The notes under the pieces: generated by a model
Told to the model about the DNA's origin: nothing
What the model saw: only the letters and a program-made list of their open reading frames with translations
Databases searched by the model: none
Position numbers and translations under genes: made by a program
Source of the DNA: Microbacterium sp. AG238
Lineage (GTDB): Bacteria > Actinomycetota > Actinomycetes > Actinomycetales > Microbacteriaceae
Direction of reading: 5' to 3'
DNA: 64,000 bases
NCBI RefSeq assembly: GCF_003610405.1
Contig: NZ_RAQC01000001.1
Span: 744,001-808,000 of the forward strand
Shown here: positions 8,399-15,726 of the stretch, in pieces
Layout: every line of letters begins with the position of its first letter
Numbering within the stretch: the first letter of the stretch is position 1

Positions 8399-9448
8399 TC
8401 AGCGGGAAGAAGCTTCGACCCACCGCTCCAGCGTGCGCGACGCGTCTCCCGAGTCGAGGGCGCGCACGGCGACCTCCGACGCCTCAGCGAGACGCTCGAG
8501 GATCGGACGCTGCACCTGGCTCGCATCCCGCCACAGTCGGTAGGCGACGATGCCCGCGGCCGCGTTCAGCACGACGATGTCACGTACTGGGCCGGACTCC
8601 CCGTCGAGCACTCGCCGAACGACCGCAGCATTGTGCTGCGGGTCGCCGCCGAGGAGGTCCTCGATGCGGGCCAGCGGCATACCGAGATCACGCGGGTCGA
8701 GATCGTGCTCGTGGATGTCGCCGAGGCTCACCTCCCAGATGCGGCTGTGTCCGGTGGTCGTCAGCTCGTCCAGGCCGTCGTCCCCGCGGAAGACCAGTGC
8801 GGTGGCACCGCGGGTGCGGAAGACGCCCGTGATGAGCGGCACCCGGTCGAGATGCGCGACGCCCACCGCGTTCGCCTCGGCACGCGCGGGGTTCGACAGC
8901 GGCCCCAGGAAGTTGAAGACGGTCGGGATGCCGAGCTCGGCCCGTGCTGCGCCGGCATGACGGAAGCCCGGGTGGAACGCCGACGCGAAGGCGAAGGTGA
9001 TCCCGGCCTCCTCCAGGACGCGGGCGACGCGGTCGGGCTCGAGCGACAGGTCGATCCCCAGCGCCGCGAGCACGTCGGACGATCCCGACTTCGAGCTCGC
9101 CGCCTTGTTGCCGTGCTTGACGACGGGCACACCGGTGGCTGCGGCAACGATCGACGCCATGGTCGAGACGTTCACCGTGCCGAATCGATCACCTCCGGTG
9201 CCGACGATGTCGAGGGCGTCGGTGGGAACGGCAAGCGGCAGGGCCGCTTCGAGTATCGCGTCGCGGAAGCCGACGATCTCGTCGACCGTCTCACCCTTCG
9301 CGCGGAGCGCCACGAGGAAGCCCCCGAGCTGAGCGTCGGTCGCGCGGCCGGCCATGACCTCGCGCATGGCCCACGTCGCCGCCGACACGCTGAGATCACG
9401 CTTCTCGAGAAGGTCGGTCAGGATGTCGCGCCATGCGTACTGAGCCAT
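8399..9448 (-). CDS. trpD: Anthranilate phosphoribosyltransferase
   Basis: This tryptophan-pathway enzyme joins anthranilate and PRPP to give phosphoribosylanthranilate. It is 349 residues, normal for the family. Visible motifs are IVGTGGDRFGTVNVST (PRPP pyrophosphate loop), VVKHGNKAASSKSGSSDVL (anthranilate and PRPP site) and FLGPLSNPAR. No other trp gene is adjacent. Its place beside ctaE-qcrCAB, in divergent orientation, matches the order in Mycobacterium (trpD-ctaE-qcrC). A -10 like TAGGAT lies 8 nt before the ATG. Confidence 0.96.
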   Translation of the reverse strand: MAQYAWRDILTDLLEKRDLSVSAATWAMREVMAGRATDAQLGGFLVALRAKGETVDEIVGFRDAILEAALPLAVPTDALDIVGTGGDRFGTVNVSTMASIVAAATGVPVVKHGNKAASSKSGSSDVLAALGIDLSLEPDRVARVLEEAGITFAFASAFHPGFRHAGAARAELGIPTVFNFLGPLSNPARAEANAVGVAHLDRVPLITGVFRTRGATALVFRGDDGLDELTTTGHSRIWEVSLGDIHEHDLDPRDLGMPLARIEDLLGGDPQHNAAVVRRVLDGESGPVRDIVVLNAAAGIVAYRLWRDASQVQRPILERLAEASEVAVRALDSGDASRTLERWVEASSR

Positions 9449-9495
9449 GACACACGATCCTATCGGCCGGTTGTCGGGCGACTTTCGGCTGATTC

Positions 9496-9514
9496 TTAGG
9501 TGGGCCTAACCTCG
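9496..9514. promoter_or_regulatory. Candidate IdeR/DtxR iron box upstream of ctaE-qcrCAB
   Basis: The 19-mer TTAGGTGGGCCTAACCTCG matches the known IdeR/DtxR consensus TWAGGTWAGSCTWACCTWA at 15 of 19 positions, including both AGGT and CTAACCT half-sites. It sits in the 121-130 bp gap between the divergent trpD and ctaE genes, 65-85 bp before the ctaE start. Binding by an iron regulator is inference from the match. Confidence 0.65.
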
Positions 9515-9565
9515 GCGCGATCGGACCAGACCTTCAGCGATGCAGAAACCACCCTCCAGATCGGC

Positions 9566-9571
9566 CATAAT
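9566..9571 (+). promoter_or_regulatory. Probable -10 element (CATAAT) of the ctaE-qcrCAB operon
   Basis: CATAAT is followed by 7 nt and a GTG at 9579. This spacing would place the transcript start at the GTG and explains the lack of a Shine-Dalgarno. No -35 hexamer is obvious. Confidence 0.5.
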
Positions 9572-9578
9572 GGATGCC

Positions 9579-10214
9579 GTGACGACCACTCCAGCGACGT
9601 ATTCCCAGGCCCTGCGCTCGGTCAAGCGGCCGGACCCGGTCGCTGTGGGCACCATCGTGTGGCTCGGCAGCGAGGTGATGTTCTTCGCGGGCCTCTTCGC
9701 GATCTACTTCACCCTGCGCAACACCTCTCCCGAGTTGTGGGCCGACCGCACCGAACTGCTGAACATCCCGTTCGCTGCGGTCAACACGCTCATCCTCGTG
9801 TTGTCGTCGGTGACGGCGCAGATCGGTGTCCACAACGCCGAGCACTTCCGCCCCTACCGCTCGGGCTCCTTCTGGAACCTGCGCAAGTGGGGCATGGTGG
9901 AGTGGTTCTTCCTGACCTTCATCATGGGCGCGATCTTCGTCTCCGGCCAGGTGTGGGAGTACGCCACGCTCGTCGCCGAGGGCATGCCCATCCAGGCCGA
10001 CTCCTATGCGTCCGCCTTCTACATCACCACCGGCTTCCACGCCCTCCACGTCACCGGTGGTCTCGTGGCGTTCCTCCTCGTCATCGGGCGCGCCTTCGCC
10101 GTCAAGAACTTCGGCCGGAAAGAGATGACGTCCGCCATCGTCGTGTCGTACTACTGGCACTTCGTCGACGTGGTGTGGCTCGTCCTGTTCGCCGTCATCT
10201 ACTTCCTGAAGTAA
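9579..10214 (+). CDS. ctaE: Cytochrome c oxidase subunit III (aa3 type)
   Basis: The 211-residue membrane protein carries family features: [21 protein letters not shown], the loop [10 protein letters not shown], then [11 protein letters not shown] and the terminal [19 protein letters not shown]. Five membrane helices are visible, the short actinobacterial form. It is part of the terminal oxidase that reduces oxygen with electrons from the bc1 complex. The GTG at 9579 is preferred because of the -10 spacing; an in-frame ATG at 9570 would add three residues. It is first in ctaE-qcrC-qcrA-qcrB. Confidence 0.95.
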   Translation: MTTTPATYSQALRSVKRPDPVAVGTIVWLGSEVMFFAGLFAIYFTLRNTSPELWADRTELLNIPFAAVNTLILVLSSVTAQIGVHNAEHFRPYRSGSFWNLRKWGMVEWFFLTFIMGAIFVSGQVWEYATLVAEGMPIQADSYASAFYITTGFHALHVTGGLVAFLLVIGRAFAVKNFGRKEMTSAIVVSYYWHFVDVVWLVLFAVIYFLK

Positions 10215-10231
10215 CCGGAGCTGATTCACCC

Positions 10232-11032
10232 ATGGCATCCAAGAACCCGCGCCGCAACGGCGGACGTCGCAGCAAGTGGGCTGCCGCCGCTCTGATCGGC
10301 ATCGGACTGCTCGTCACCGGCGGAGGCTACGCCGGCGCCACCGCCGCGATGGCCGCGGGCGATACGACGCAGACGGCATCCACGCTCACGGTCGAGGACG
10401 GCAAGAAGCTGTTCCAGGCCAACTGCGCCACCTGTCACGGCCTCGACCTGCAGGGCACGAACGACGGCCCGTCGCTGTACGGCGTCGGCGAGCTGTCGGT
10501 CGAGTTCCAGGTCGCCACCGGCCGCATGCCGCTGCAGATGCAGGGACCGCAGGCTCCGCAGAAGCCCGTGCAGTTCACGCAAGAGCAGATCGAGGCCATG
10601 GCGGCCTGGGTTCAGTCCGAGGCCCCCGGCCCGACGTACCCCGAGTCCGCGGTGCTCGATGGTGAAGGCGATGTCTCGCACGGCGCCGAGCTCTTCCGCA
10701 TCAACTGCGCGATGTGCCACAACGTCGCCGGCGCCGGTGGTGCACTCACCGAGGGCAAGTACGCTCCGCCGCTGACGACCACGTCGCCGCTGCACATGTA
10801 CGCAGCCATGGTCACGGGCCCGCAGAACATGCCCGTCTTCAACGACATGACCCTCACTTCCGAAGAGAAGCGCGACATCATCAGCTACCTGATGATGCGC
10901 CCGACCGAGAACTCGCCCGGCGGCTTCTCGCTCGGCTCGCTCGGCCCCGTCTCGGAGGGTCTGTTCATCTGGATCTTCGGCATCGGCTCGCTCGTCGCCA
11001 TCTCGGTGTGGATCACCGCGAAGTCGAACTGA
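10232..11032 (+). CDS. qcrC: Diheme cytochrome c subunit of the bc1 complex
   Basis: The 266-residue protein begins with a positively charged stretch and one membrane anchor (AAALIGIGLLVTGGGYAGAT). Two cytochrome c domains follow, with heme-binding motifs CATCH (NCATCHGLDLQG) and CAMCH (NCAMCHNVAGAG). A C-terminal membrane helix (FIWIFGIGSLVAISVWI) ends it. In actinobacteria this subunit replaces soluble cytochrome c and passes electrons directly to the aa3 oxidase in a supercomplex. It starts 17 nt after ctaE and ends 36 nt before qcrA. Confidence 0.96.
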   Translation: MASKNPRRNGGRRSKWAAAALIGIGLLVTGGGYAGATAAMAAGDTTQTASTLTVEDGKKLFQANCATCHGLDLQGTNDGPSLYGVGELSVEFQVATGRMPLQMQGPQAPQKPVQFTQEQIEAMAAWVQSEAPGPTYPESAVLDGEGDVSHGAELFRINCAMCHNVAGAGGALTEGKYAPPLTTTSPLHMYAAMVTGPQNMPVFNDMTLTSEEKRDIISYLMMRPTENSPGGFSLGSLGPVSEGLFIWIFGIGSLVAISVWITAKSN

Positions 11033-11068
11033 GAACCGTGACGATCGAAGCAACGCACAAGGAGCAAA

Positions 11069-12145
11069 ATGGCTGACGAGAAGGCGCCCGAGCAGATCCC
11101 TGCTTCCCCGGTGCCCTCATCGGGGCTTGCCGTAGCGGTATCCGACCCGGTGCAGAACCCCGGGCTCGCACCCCACCGCAAGCGCATGACCGACAAGGAC
11201 CCCGCCGCCATGACGCGCGCGGTCCGCACCGTGTACACCCTGTTCTACCTGTCCGCAGCGGCGAGCATCTGGGCGATCGCTGCGTACCTGATCTTCCCGA
11301 TCGAGAGCGGGCTGATCAGCGACATCCGACGGAACAACCTGTTCATCGGTCTCGGCATCGCCACGGCGCTCCTCGCCATCGGCATCGGCGCGATCCACTG
11401 GTCGAAGGCCGTGATGAACGACACCGAGTTCATCGAGGACCGCCACTCCACGCGAGGCAGCGAGAAGACCCGCGCCGCGGCGGTGCAGGTGTTCGCCGAC
11501 GCGAACAACGAGTCGGGCTTCGGCCGTCGCACCATGGTGCGCAACTCGCTTTTCGTCGCCCTGGCGGCATCCATCCTTCCGGGGATCACCCTGTTCCGCG
11601 GCCTCGCGCCGCACAGCTCCCCCGAGCACCCGCACGCCGGCGACCCCGTGCACCTGCTCAAGCACACGATGTGGGAAGAGGGCATGCGCCTGGCGCACGA
11701 CCCGACGGGCAAGCCGATCCGCGCCGCCGACCTCACCCTCGGCTCCGCCGTGCACGTGATCCCCGAGTCGCTCGCGACGCTGGCGCACCACGACGGCTAC
11801 CTCGAAGAGAAGGCCAAGGCGATCGTGCTGCTCATGCGTCTGCTCCCCGAGCAGCTGAACGAGGCCGAAGACCGTAAGGACTGGTCGTACGACGGCATCG
11901 TCGCCTACTCCAAGGTGTGCACGCACGTCGGCTGCCCCGTCGCCCTGTACGAGCAGCAGACCCACCACCTGCTGTGCCCCTGCCACCAGTCGCAGTTCGA
12001 CGTCACCAACGCGGCAGCCGTCATCTTCGGCCCCGCGGCGCGTCCGCTGCCCCAGCTCCCGATCACCGTCGACGACGAGGGCTACCTGATCGCACGCAGC
12101 GACTTCACCGAACCCGTCGGCCCGAGCTTCTGGGAGCGTCATTGA
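11069..12145 (+). CDS. qcrA: Rieske iron-sulfur subunit of the bc1 complex
   Basis: The 358-residue protein has three N-terminal membrane helices (about 55-75, 88-108 and 160-180), the actinobacterial pattern, and a C-terminal Rieske domain. The 2Fe-2S ligands are in CTHVGCPV and CPCHQSQFD. It takes electrons from menaquinol and passes them to the diheme cytochrome. AAGGAG is well placed before the ATG. The stop overlaps the TTG start of qcrB. Confidence 0.96.
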   Translation: MADEKAPEQIPASPVPSSGLAVAVSDPVQNPGLAPHRKRMTDKDPAAMTRAVRTVYTLFYLSAAASIWAIAAYLIFPIESGLISDIRRNNLFIGLGIATALLAIGIGAIHWSKAVMNDTEFIEDRHSTRGSEKTRAAAVQVFADANNESGFGRRTMVRNSLFVALAASILPGITLFRGLAPHSSPEHPHAGDPVHLLKHTMWEEGMRLAHDPTGKPIRAADLTLGSAVHVIPESLATLAHHDGYLEEKAKAIVLLMRLLPEQLNEAEDRKDWSYDGIVAYSKVCTHVGCPVALYEQQTHHLLCPCHQSQFDVTNAAAVIFGPAARPLPQLPITVDDEGYLIARSDFTEPVGPSFWERH

Positions 12146-13992
12146 GCACCTCCACCCACCCCACGGAGAACGTCACGACCGCGCCTGCGGTCCACGCTGA
12201 CGGCCCCACACGTCCCTCGGACAAGCCGCTCGGCGGCAAGTTCGTCGGCGGCGTCGCGAACTACCTCGACGAGCGCACGAGCATCTCGGGCCTCGTCAAG
12301 GAGCTGGGTCGGAAGATCTTCCCCGACCACTGGTCGTTCATGCTCGGCGAGATCGCGCTGTGGTCCTTCGTCGTCGTCCTGCTCTCGGGAACGTTCCTGA
12401 CGTTCTTCTTCGAGGCATCGATGGCGGAGACCCACTACTACGGCGCCTACGCACCGATGCGCGGGCTCGAGATGTCGGCCGCCATGGCCTCGACTCTCGA
12501 GATCTCGTTCGACATCCGCGGCGGCCTGCTCGTTCGCCAGCTGCACCACTGGGCTGCGCTCGTGTTCGTCGCCGGTATCGGCGTGCACATGCTGCGCGTG
12601 TTCTTCACCGGTGCGTTCCGCAAGCCGCGTGAGCTCAACTGGGTCATCGGCTTCATCCTGTTCATCCTCGCGATGGCCGAGGGCTTCACCGGGTACTCGC
12701 TTCCTGACGACGTGCTCTCGGGCAACGGCCTCCGCATCATCGACGGCATGATCAAGGGCATCCCGCTGATCGGAACCTGGACCTCGTTCCTGCTGTTCGG
12801 CGGCGAGTTCCCCGGCACCGAGATCGTCGGACGCCTGTACGCACTGCACATCCTGCTGCTGCCGGCGATCCTGGTCGCGCTGCTCGCGCTGCACCTCATG
12901 CTCATGATCGTGAACAAGCACACGCAGTTCGCCGGCCCCGCCCGGACGAACAACAACGTCGTGGGCTACCCGATGATGCCGGTGTACATGTCGAAGATGG
13001 GTGGCTTCTTCTTCATCACCTTCGGCGTGCTCGTGCTCATCGCCGCGCTGTTCACGATCAACCCGATCTGGAACTACGGACCGTACGACCCCTCCCCCGT
13101 GTCGGCAGGTACACAGCCCGACTGGTACATCGGCTTCGCCGACGGTGCGCTGCGCCTCGTCCCGCCGCACTGGGAGTTCGTGCTGTTCGACCGCACCTGG
13201 TCGTTCAACATCCTCGTCCCGCTCGTCGGACTCGGACTGTTCATCGTCATCGTCATGCTCTACCCCTTCATCGAGGCGTGGGTCACCGGCGACAAGCGTG
13301 AGCACCACATCGCTGAGCGCCCGCGCAACGCGGCGACCCGCACCGCGATCGGCGCGGCCGGCGTGACCTTCTACGCCGTCCTCTGGGCCGCCGCCTCGTC
13401 GGACATCATCGCGACGCACTTCCACCTGACGATGGAAGGCGTGATCCACACGCTGCAGGCGCTCCTGATCCTCGGCCCGGTGATCGCCTACTTCGTGACG
13501 AAGCGCATCTGCATCGCGCTCCAGAAGAAGGACCGCGAGATCGCCCTGCACGGCTACGAGTCGGGTCGCATCGTCCGCCTGCCCGGTGGCGAGTACATCG
13601 AGGTGCACCAGCCCGTCGACGAGTACGAGCTCGTCAAGCTGGTCGACTACACGACGAACGCTCCCCTGGTGGTCCGTCCGAACGACAAGGGTCAGATCCC
13701 GTGGCACGAGAACCTTCGTGCCGGGCTCTCGCGCTGGTTCTTCGAAGACCGTCTGGCGCCGCTCACCCAGGCTGAGATCGAGGCTGCACGGGCACACGCC
13801 CACCACGACCTCGAGCACATCGCCGAGGAAGAGGACGCTGAGATCCAGGGCGCTCACGATCGCGCCGGTGTCCCGGACGCTCCGCACCAGCCCATCGACG
13901 ACGGCAAGGGTGTCGAGACGGCCAACCGACCGTCGAACATCATCGTCCCCGACGAGGACGCCGACGGCGGGCAGTCGACGAAGAAGAGCTGA
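12142..13992 (+). CDS. qcrB: Cytochrome b subunit of the bc1 complex, with C-terminal extension
   Basis: The protein is 616 residues if it starts at TTG 12142, which overlaps the qcrA stop (TTGA, 4 nt). The N-terminal cytochrome b part has eight to nine helices, heme ligands in RQLHHWAALVFVAGIGVHML, and the quinol-site region GYSLPDDVLSGNG. After the last helix comes a long hydrophilic tail of about 110-130 residues rich in His and acidic residues (ARAHAHHDLEHIAEEEDAE). Actinobacterial QcrB proteins have C-terminal extensions, and this one is at the long end. The start codon is unusual but forced by the overlap. Confidence 0.94.
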   Translation: MSTSTHPTENVTTAPAVHADGPTRPSDKPLGGKFVGGVANYLDERTSISGLVKELGRKIFPDHWSFMLGEIALWSFVVVLLSGTFLTFFFEASMAETHYYGAYAPMRGLEMSAAMASTLEISFDIRGGLLVRQLHHWAALVFVAGIGVHMLRVFFTGAFRKPRELNWVIGFILFILAMAEGFTGYSLPDDVLSGNGLRIIDGMIKGIPLIGTWTSFLLFGGEFPGTEIVGRLYALHILLLPAILVALLALHLMLMIVNKHTQFAGPARTNNNVVGYPMMPVYMSKMGGFFFITFGVLVLIAALFTINPIWNYGPYDPSPVSAGTQPDWYIGFADGALRLVPPHWEFVLFDRTWSFNILVPLVGLGLFIVIVMLYPFIEAWVTGDKREHHIAERPRNAATRTAIGAAGVTFYAVLWAAASSDIIATHFHLTMEGVIHTLQALLILGPVIAYFVTKRICIALQKKDREIALHGYESGRIVRLPGGEYIEVHQPVDEYELVKLVDYTTNAPLVVRPNDKGQIPWHENLRAGLSRWFFEDRLAPLTQAEIEAARAHAHHDLEHIAEEEDAEIQGAHDRAGVPDAPHQPIDDGKGVETANRPSNIIVPDEDADGGQSTKKS

Positions 13993-14012
13993 CACCGGAC
14001 CTGTCCGGATTA

Positions 14013-14046
14013 CGGCGGGGTGTGACCGATCGGTCGCACCCCGCCG
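14013..14046 (+). terminator. Terminator of ctaE-qcrCAB
   Basis: A 15-bp stem (CGGCGGGGTGTGACC with its complement, one wobble pair) and GATC loop lie 20 nt past the qcrB stop, followed by a T-rich tcgtcatgtct. Confidence 0.8.
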
Positions 14047-14073
14047 TCGTCATGTCTGCGTAGCGTGTTCGGT

Positions 14074-14481
14074 ATGACCGATACGCTCGCCTACTTCTCC
14101 GCCAAGCTCGCCCATGAAACCGACGCCTCTGACGTCTACGAGGCGCAGCGGGCCGCTGAACCGTTCGTGTTCGTCGACGTGCGCAGCGCCGAGGCATGGG
14201 CCCAGGGACATGCCGTCGGCGCCGTCCATATGCCTCACCGTGAGATCGCGGCACGCGCGCCAGAGGAGATCGACCGCTCACTCGACGTCGTCGTCTACTG
14301 CTGGAGTCCCGGCTGCAACGGTGGCACCCGGGCCGCCATCGAGCTCGCCAAGCTCGGATACCGCGTGCGCGAGATGATCGGCGGATTCGAGTACTGGGCC
14401 CGCGAGGGCTACCCGGTGGCGAACGCACACGGCCCCCTCCCCCGCACATATGACCCCCTGGTGGCGTTGGTGCGCTCCTGA
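14074..14481 (+). CDS. Rhodanese-like domain protein
   Basis: The 135-residue single-domain protein carries rhodanese features: FVFVDVRSAEAWAQGHAVGAVHMPHREI (CH2A-like), then the active loop VVYCWSPGCNGGTRAA, and the ending GGFEYWAREGYPV. Such proteins transfer sulfane sulfur through a catalytic cysteine, here most likely one of the two in CWSPGC. The gene stands alone after the bc1 terminator. A TAGCGT element 7 nt before the ATG suggests a leaderless transcript. Substrate unknown. Confidence 0.88.
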   Translation: MTDTLAYFSAKLAHETDASDVYEAQRAAEPFVFVDVRSAEAWAQGHAVGAVHMPHREIAARAPEEIDRSLDVVVYCWSPGCNGGTRAAIELAKLGYRVREMIGGFEYWAREGYPVANAHGPLPRTYDPLVALVRS

Positions 14482-14903
14482 CGGGTCTGGTGGGCCCGGG
14501 CAGCCCTCTCGGGAAGGCCTCGGCTGTGCTTAGCGCGTGAGGCGGCCCAGTGCCGTCGCCCGAAGGCACCGAGCGGCCGCGGCGACTCGCGCGGCACCCT
14601 GTCGACGGAACAGCGATCGCGACGACAGCGGCTCAGGCCTCTCAGAGGCGCTTCTCGCACTGCCCGGGGCCTCACGTGGGACTTCTGGGGCGTTCGCCGC
14701 TGGTCCCCCTGCACCGTGCAGGCCCACCGTGGCAGCATCCGCTAGCCGAGTCGCACCGCAGGATGCCCTTGCTGCGGTCAGTCGTGATTCAACCGGCCGC
14801 CCGTCAATGCGTCTTGATCGGTCTGACCGCCTATGTTGCGGAACCGGCACTGAGCCTGTGGGATGCCAGGTCGGACGGGCGCGCAGCCGCAGGCAGAGAC
14901 ATA

Positions 14904-14935
14904 GGGCCAGGGCCAGGGCCAGGGCCAGGGCCAGG
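14904..14935. repeat. GGGCCA tandem repeat, five units
   Basis: Five exact head-to-tail copies of GGGCCA occupy 14904-14933, followed by GG. It abuts the first 79-nt element. Confidence 0.9.
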
Positions 14936-15012
14936 ATGCAAGGGATCGGGACGGACACACCGTCATGCATCCATCTCTGCCCGCGAGTCGCCGCAGAACA
15001 CTTGCATCGCGG
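14934..15012. repeat. 79-nt element, copy 1, with terminal inverted repeats
   Basis: The element opens with GGATGCAAGGGA and closes with CTTGCATCGCGG, so its ends form the 8-bp inverted repeat GATGCAAG/CTTGCATC. It aligns without gaps to a second 79-nt copy at 15108-15186, at roughly 60-65% identity with the ends most conserved. Confidence 0.7.
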
Positions 15013-15030
15013 AGCGTGGACCTTCGGGCT

Positions 15031-15093
15031 GAGCCAACGCCGAGGTCGAGTGAGCCATCGCCGACGTCGAGTGAGGCAACGCCCACGTCGTGG
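15031..15093. repeat. Three imperfect 21-bp tandem repeats
   Basis: Units at 15031-15051, 15052-15072 and 15073-15093 share the pattern GAGCCAnCGCC followed by nACGTCG or GAGGTCG. They lie between the two 79-nt elements. Confidence 0.8.
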
Positions 15094-15107
15094 GTGGGTG
15101 CGAGCCC

Positions 15108-15186
15108 GGATGCAAGGGAACCAGGGCGACACGCCGGCCCAGGGCCGAAGCAGCCCGCGTGTCTCGAACGATCGCTTGCATCGCGG
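15108..15186. repeat. 79-nt element, copy 2
   Basis: Same length and same ends as the element at 14934. In addition it has an internal GACACGC/GCGTGTC pair that could extend a stem inside the terminal GATGCAAG/CTTGCATC pairing; copy 1 has two mismatches there. Confidence 0.7.
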
Positions 15187-15195
15187 CACCCGGCG

Positions 15196-15229
15196 ACGGG
15201 GCGCGGCCCCAGCAACGGGGCGCGGCCCC
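15196..15229. repeat. Doubled GC palindrome
   Basis: The 15-mer ACGGGGCGCGGCCCC occurs at 15196-15210 and again at 15215-15229 (19-bp period). Each copy is self-complementary around GGGGC/GCCCC. Confidence 0.8.
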
Positions 15230-15270
15230 GGTAAACGGAAACGGCCACCGCACCGGAGTGCGATGGCCGT
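15229..15270 (-). terminator. Terminator of ctaC-ctaD-ctaF
   Basis: On the minus strand a 13-bp stem (ACGGCCATCGCAC against its partner, one wobble pair, 4-nt loop) at 15241-15270 lies 15 nt past the ctaF stop and is followed by a T-rich TTTCCGTTTACC. Confidence 0.85.
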
Positions 15271-15285
15271 CGTGAGGCGCTGGTG

Positions 15286-15723
15286 TCAGCGCGCGAAGTA
15301 TCCGCGGTAGTACTCGTAGACCCATCCGACGATGGCGACGATGAAGATCGCGAAACCGATGGGAAGCAGGAACTGCCCGACCGCGAGGCCGATGATGAAC
15401 ACCGAAGCCGCGAAGGCCAGAACGAGCGGCCACCAGGACCACGGGCTGAACTCGCCGACTTCGGGGTCTCCGTCGTCGATGTCAGCCGTGAGCGAGTCCT
15501 CGGGCAGCACGCCGCCCTGCGCCTTGTGCACGCGCGAGACGTAGAACGCGATCATCGCGCCCATGAATCCGGTGAACAGCAGCGCCGTCGACCCCACCCA
15601 CTCGATGCGGTGCCACCACAGTTCCTGGTCGGTGTGAGCGATGAGGTTCCACACGGTGTACGTGATGAACACCGCGAAGAAGAACCACGTGAGAACCCAC
15701 CACAGGTTGATGTTGGTCTTCAC
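15286..15723 (-). CDS. ctaF: Cytochrome c oxidase subunit IV (actinobacterial type)
   Basis: The 145-residue protein has four predicted helices, starting MKTNINLWWVLTWFFFAVFITYTVW and ending VGWVYEYYRGYFAR. This small subunit is specific to actinobacterial aa3 oxidases. GTG at 15723 starts 3 nt after the ctaD stop. It is the last gene of ctaC-ctaD-ctaF. Confidence 0.94.
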   Translation of the reverse strand: MKTNINLWWVLTWFFFAVFITYTVWNLIAHTDQELWWHRIEWVGSTALLFTGFMGAMIAFYVSRVHKAQGGVLPEDSLTADIDDGDPEVGEFSPWSWWPLVLAFAASVFIIGLAVGQFLLPIGFAIFIVAIVGWVYEYYRGYFAR

Positions 15724-15726
15724 GAC

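Larger units (their letters stand above)
14482..15228. other. About 750-800 bp without a gene, rich in short repeats
   Basis: No convincing gene is present between the rhodanese stop and the ctaF terminator. The open frames here have no starts with ribosome sites, no recognisable domains and arginine/proline/alanine-rich compositions typical of noncoding GC-rich DNA. The stretch holds a GGGCCA hexamer run, two related 79-nt elements, a 21-bp triple repeat and a doubled 19-bp palindrome, listed separately. It lies where the two respiratory operons converge. Confidence 0.7.

Noticed and set aside
9500..9578. Upstream extension of the qcrC frame through ctaE
   Set aside because: The frame is merely open across ctaE out of phase; the ctaE protein is in another frame and qcrC has its own ATG at 10232.
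12139..13995. 618-codon open frame antisense to qcrB
   Set aside because: Same cause: GC-rich third positions in qcrB leave the opposite frame open.
14904..15093. Possible CRISPR array
   Set aside because: Units are contiguous without spacers (6 bp and 21 bp tandem) and no cas gene is nearby.
14530..15189. Open frames in the repeat-rich gap, including one on the minus strand in which the two 79-nt elements encode similar peptides
   Set aside because: No ribosome site, Arg/Pro/Ala-rich composition and no domain. The peptide similarity (PRCK...TRG...GVS...PCI) follows from the DNA repeat, though I cannot fully exclude a decayed gene.
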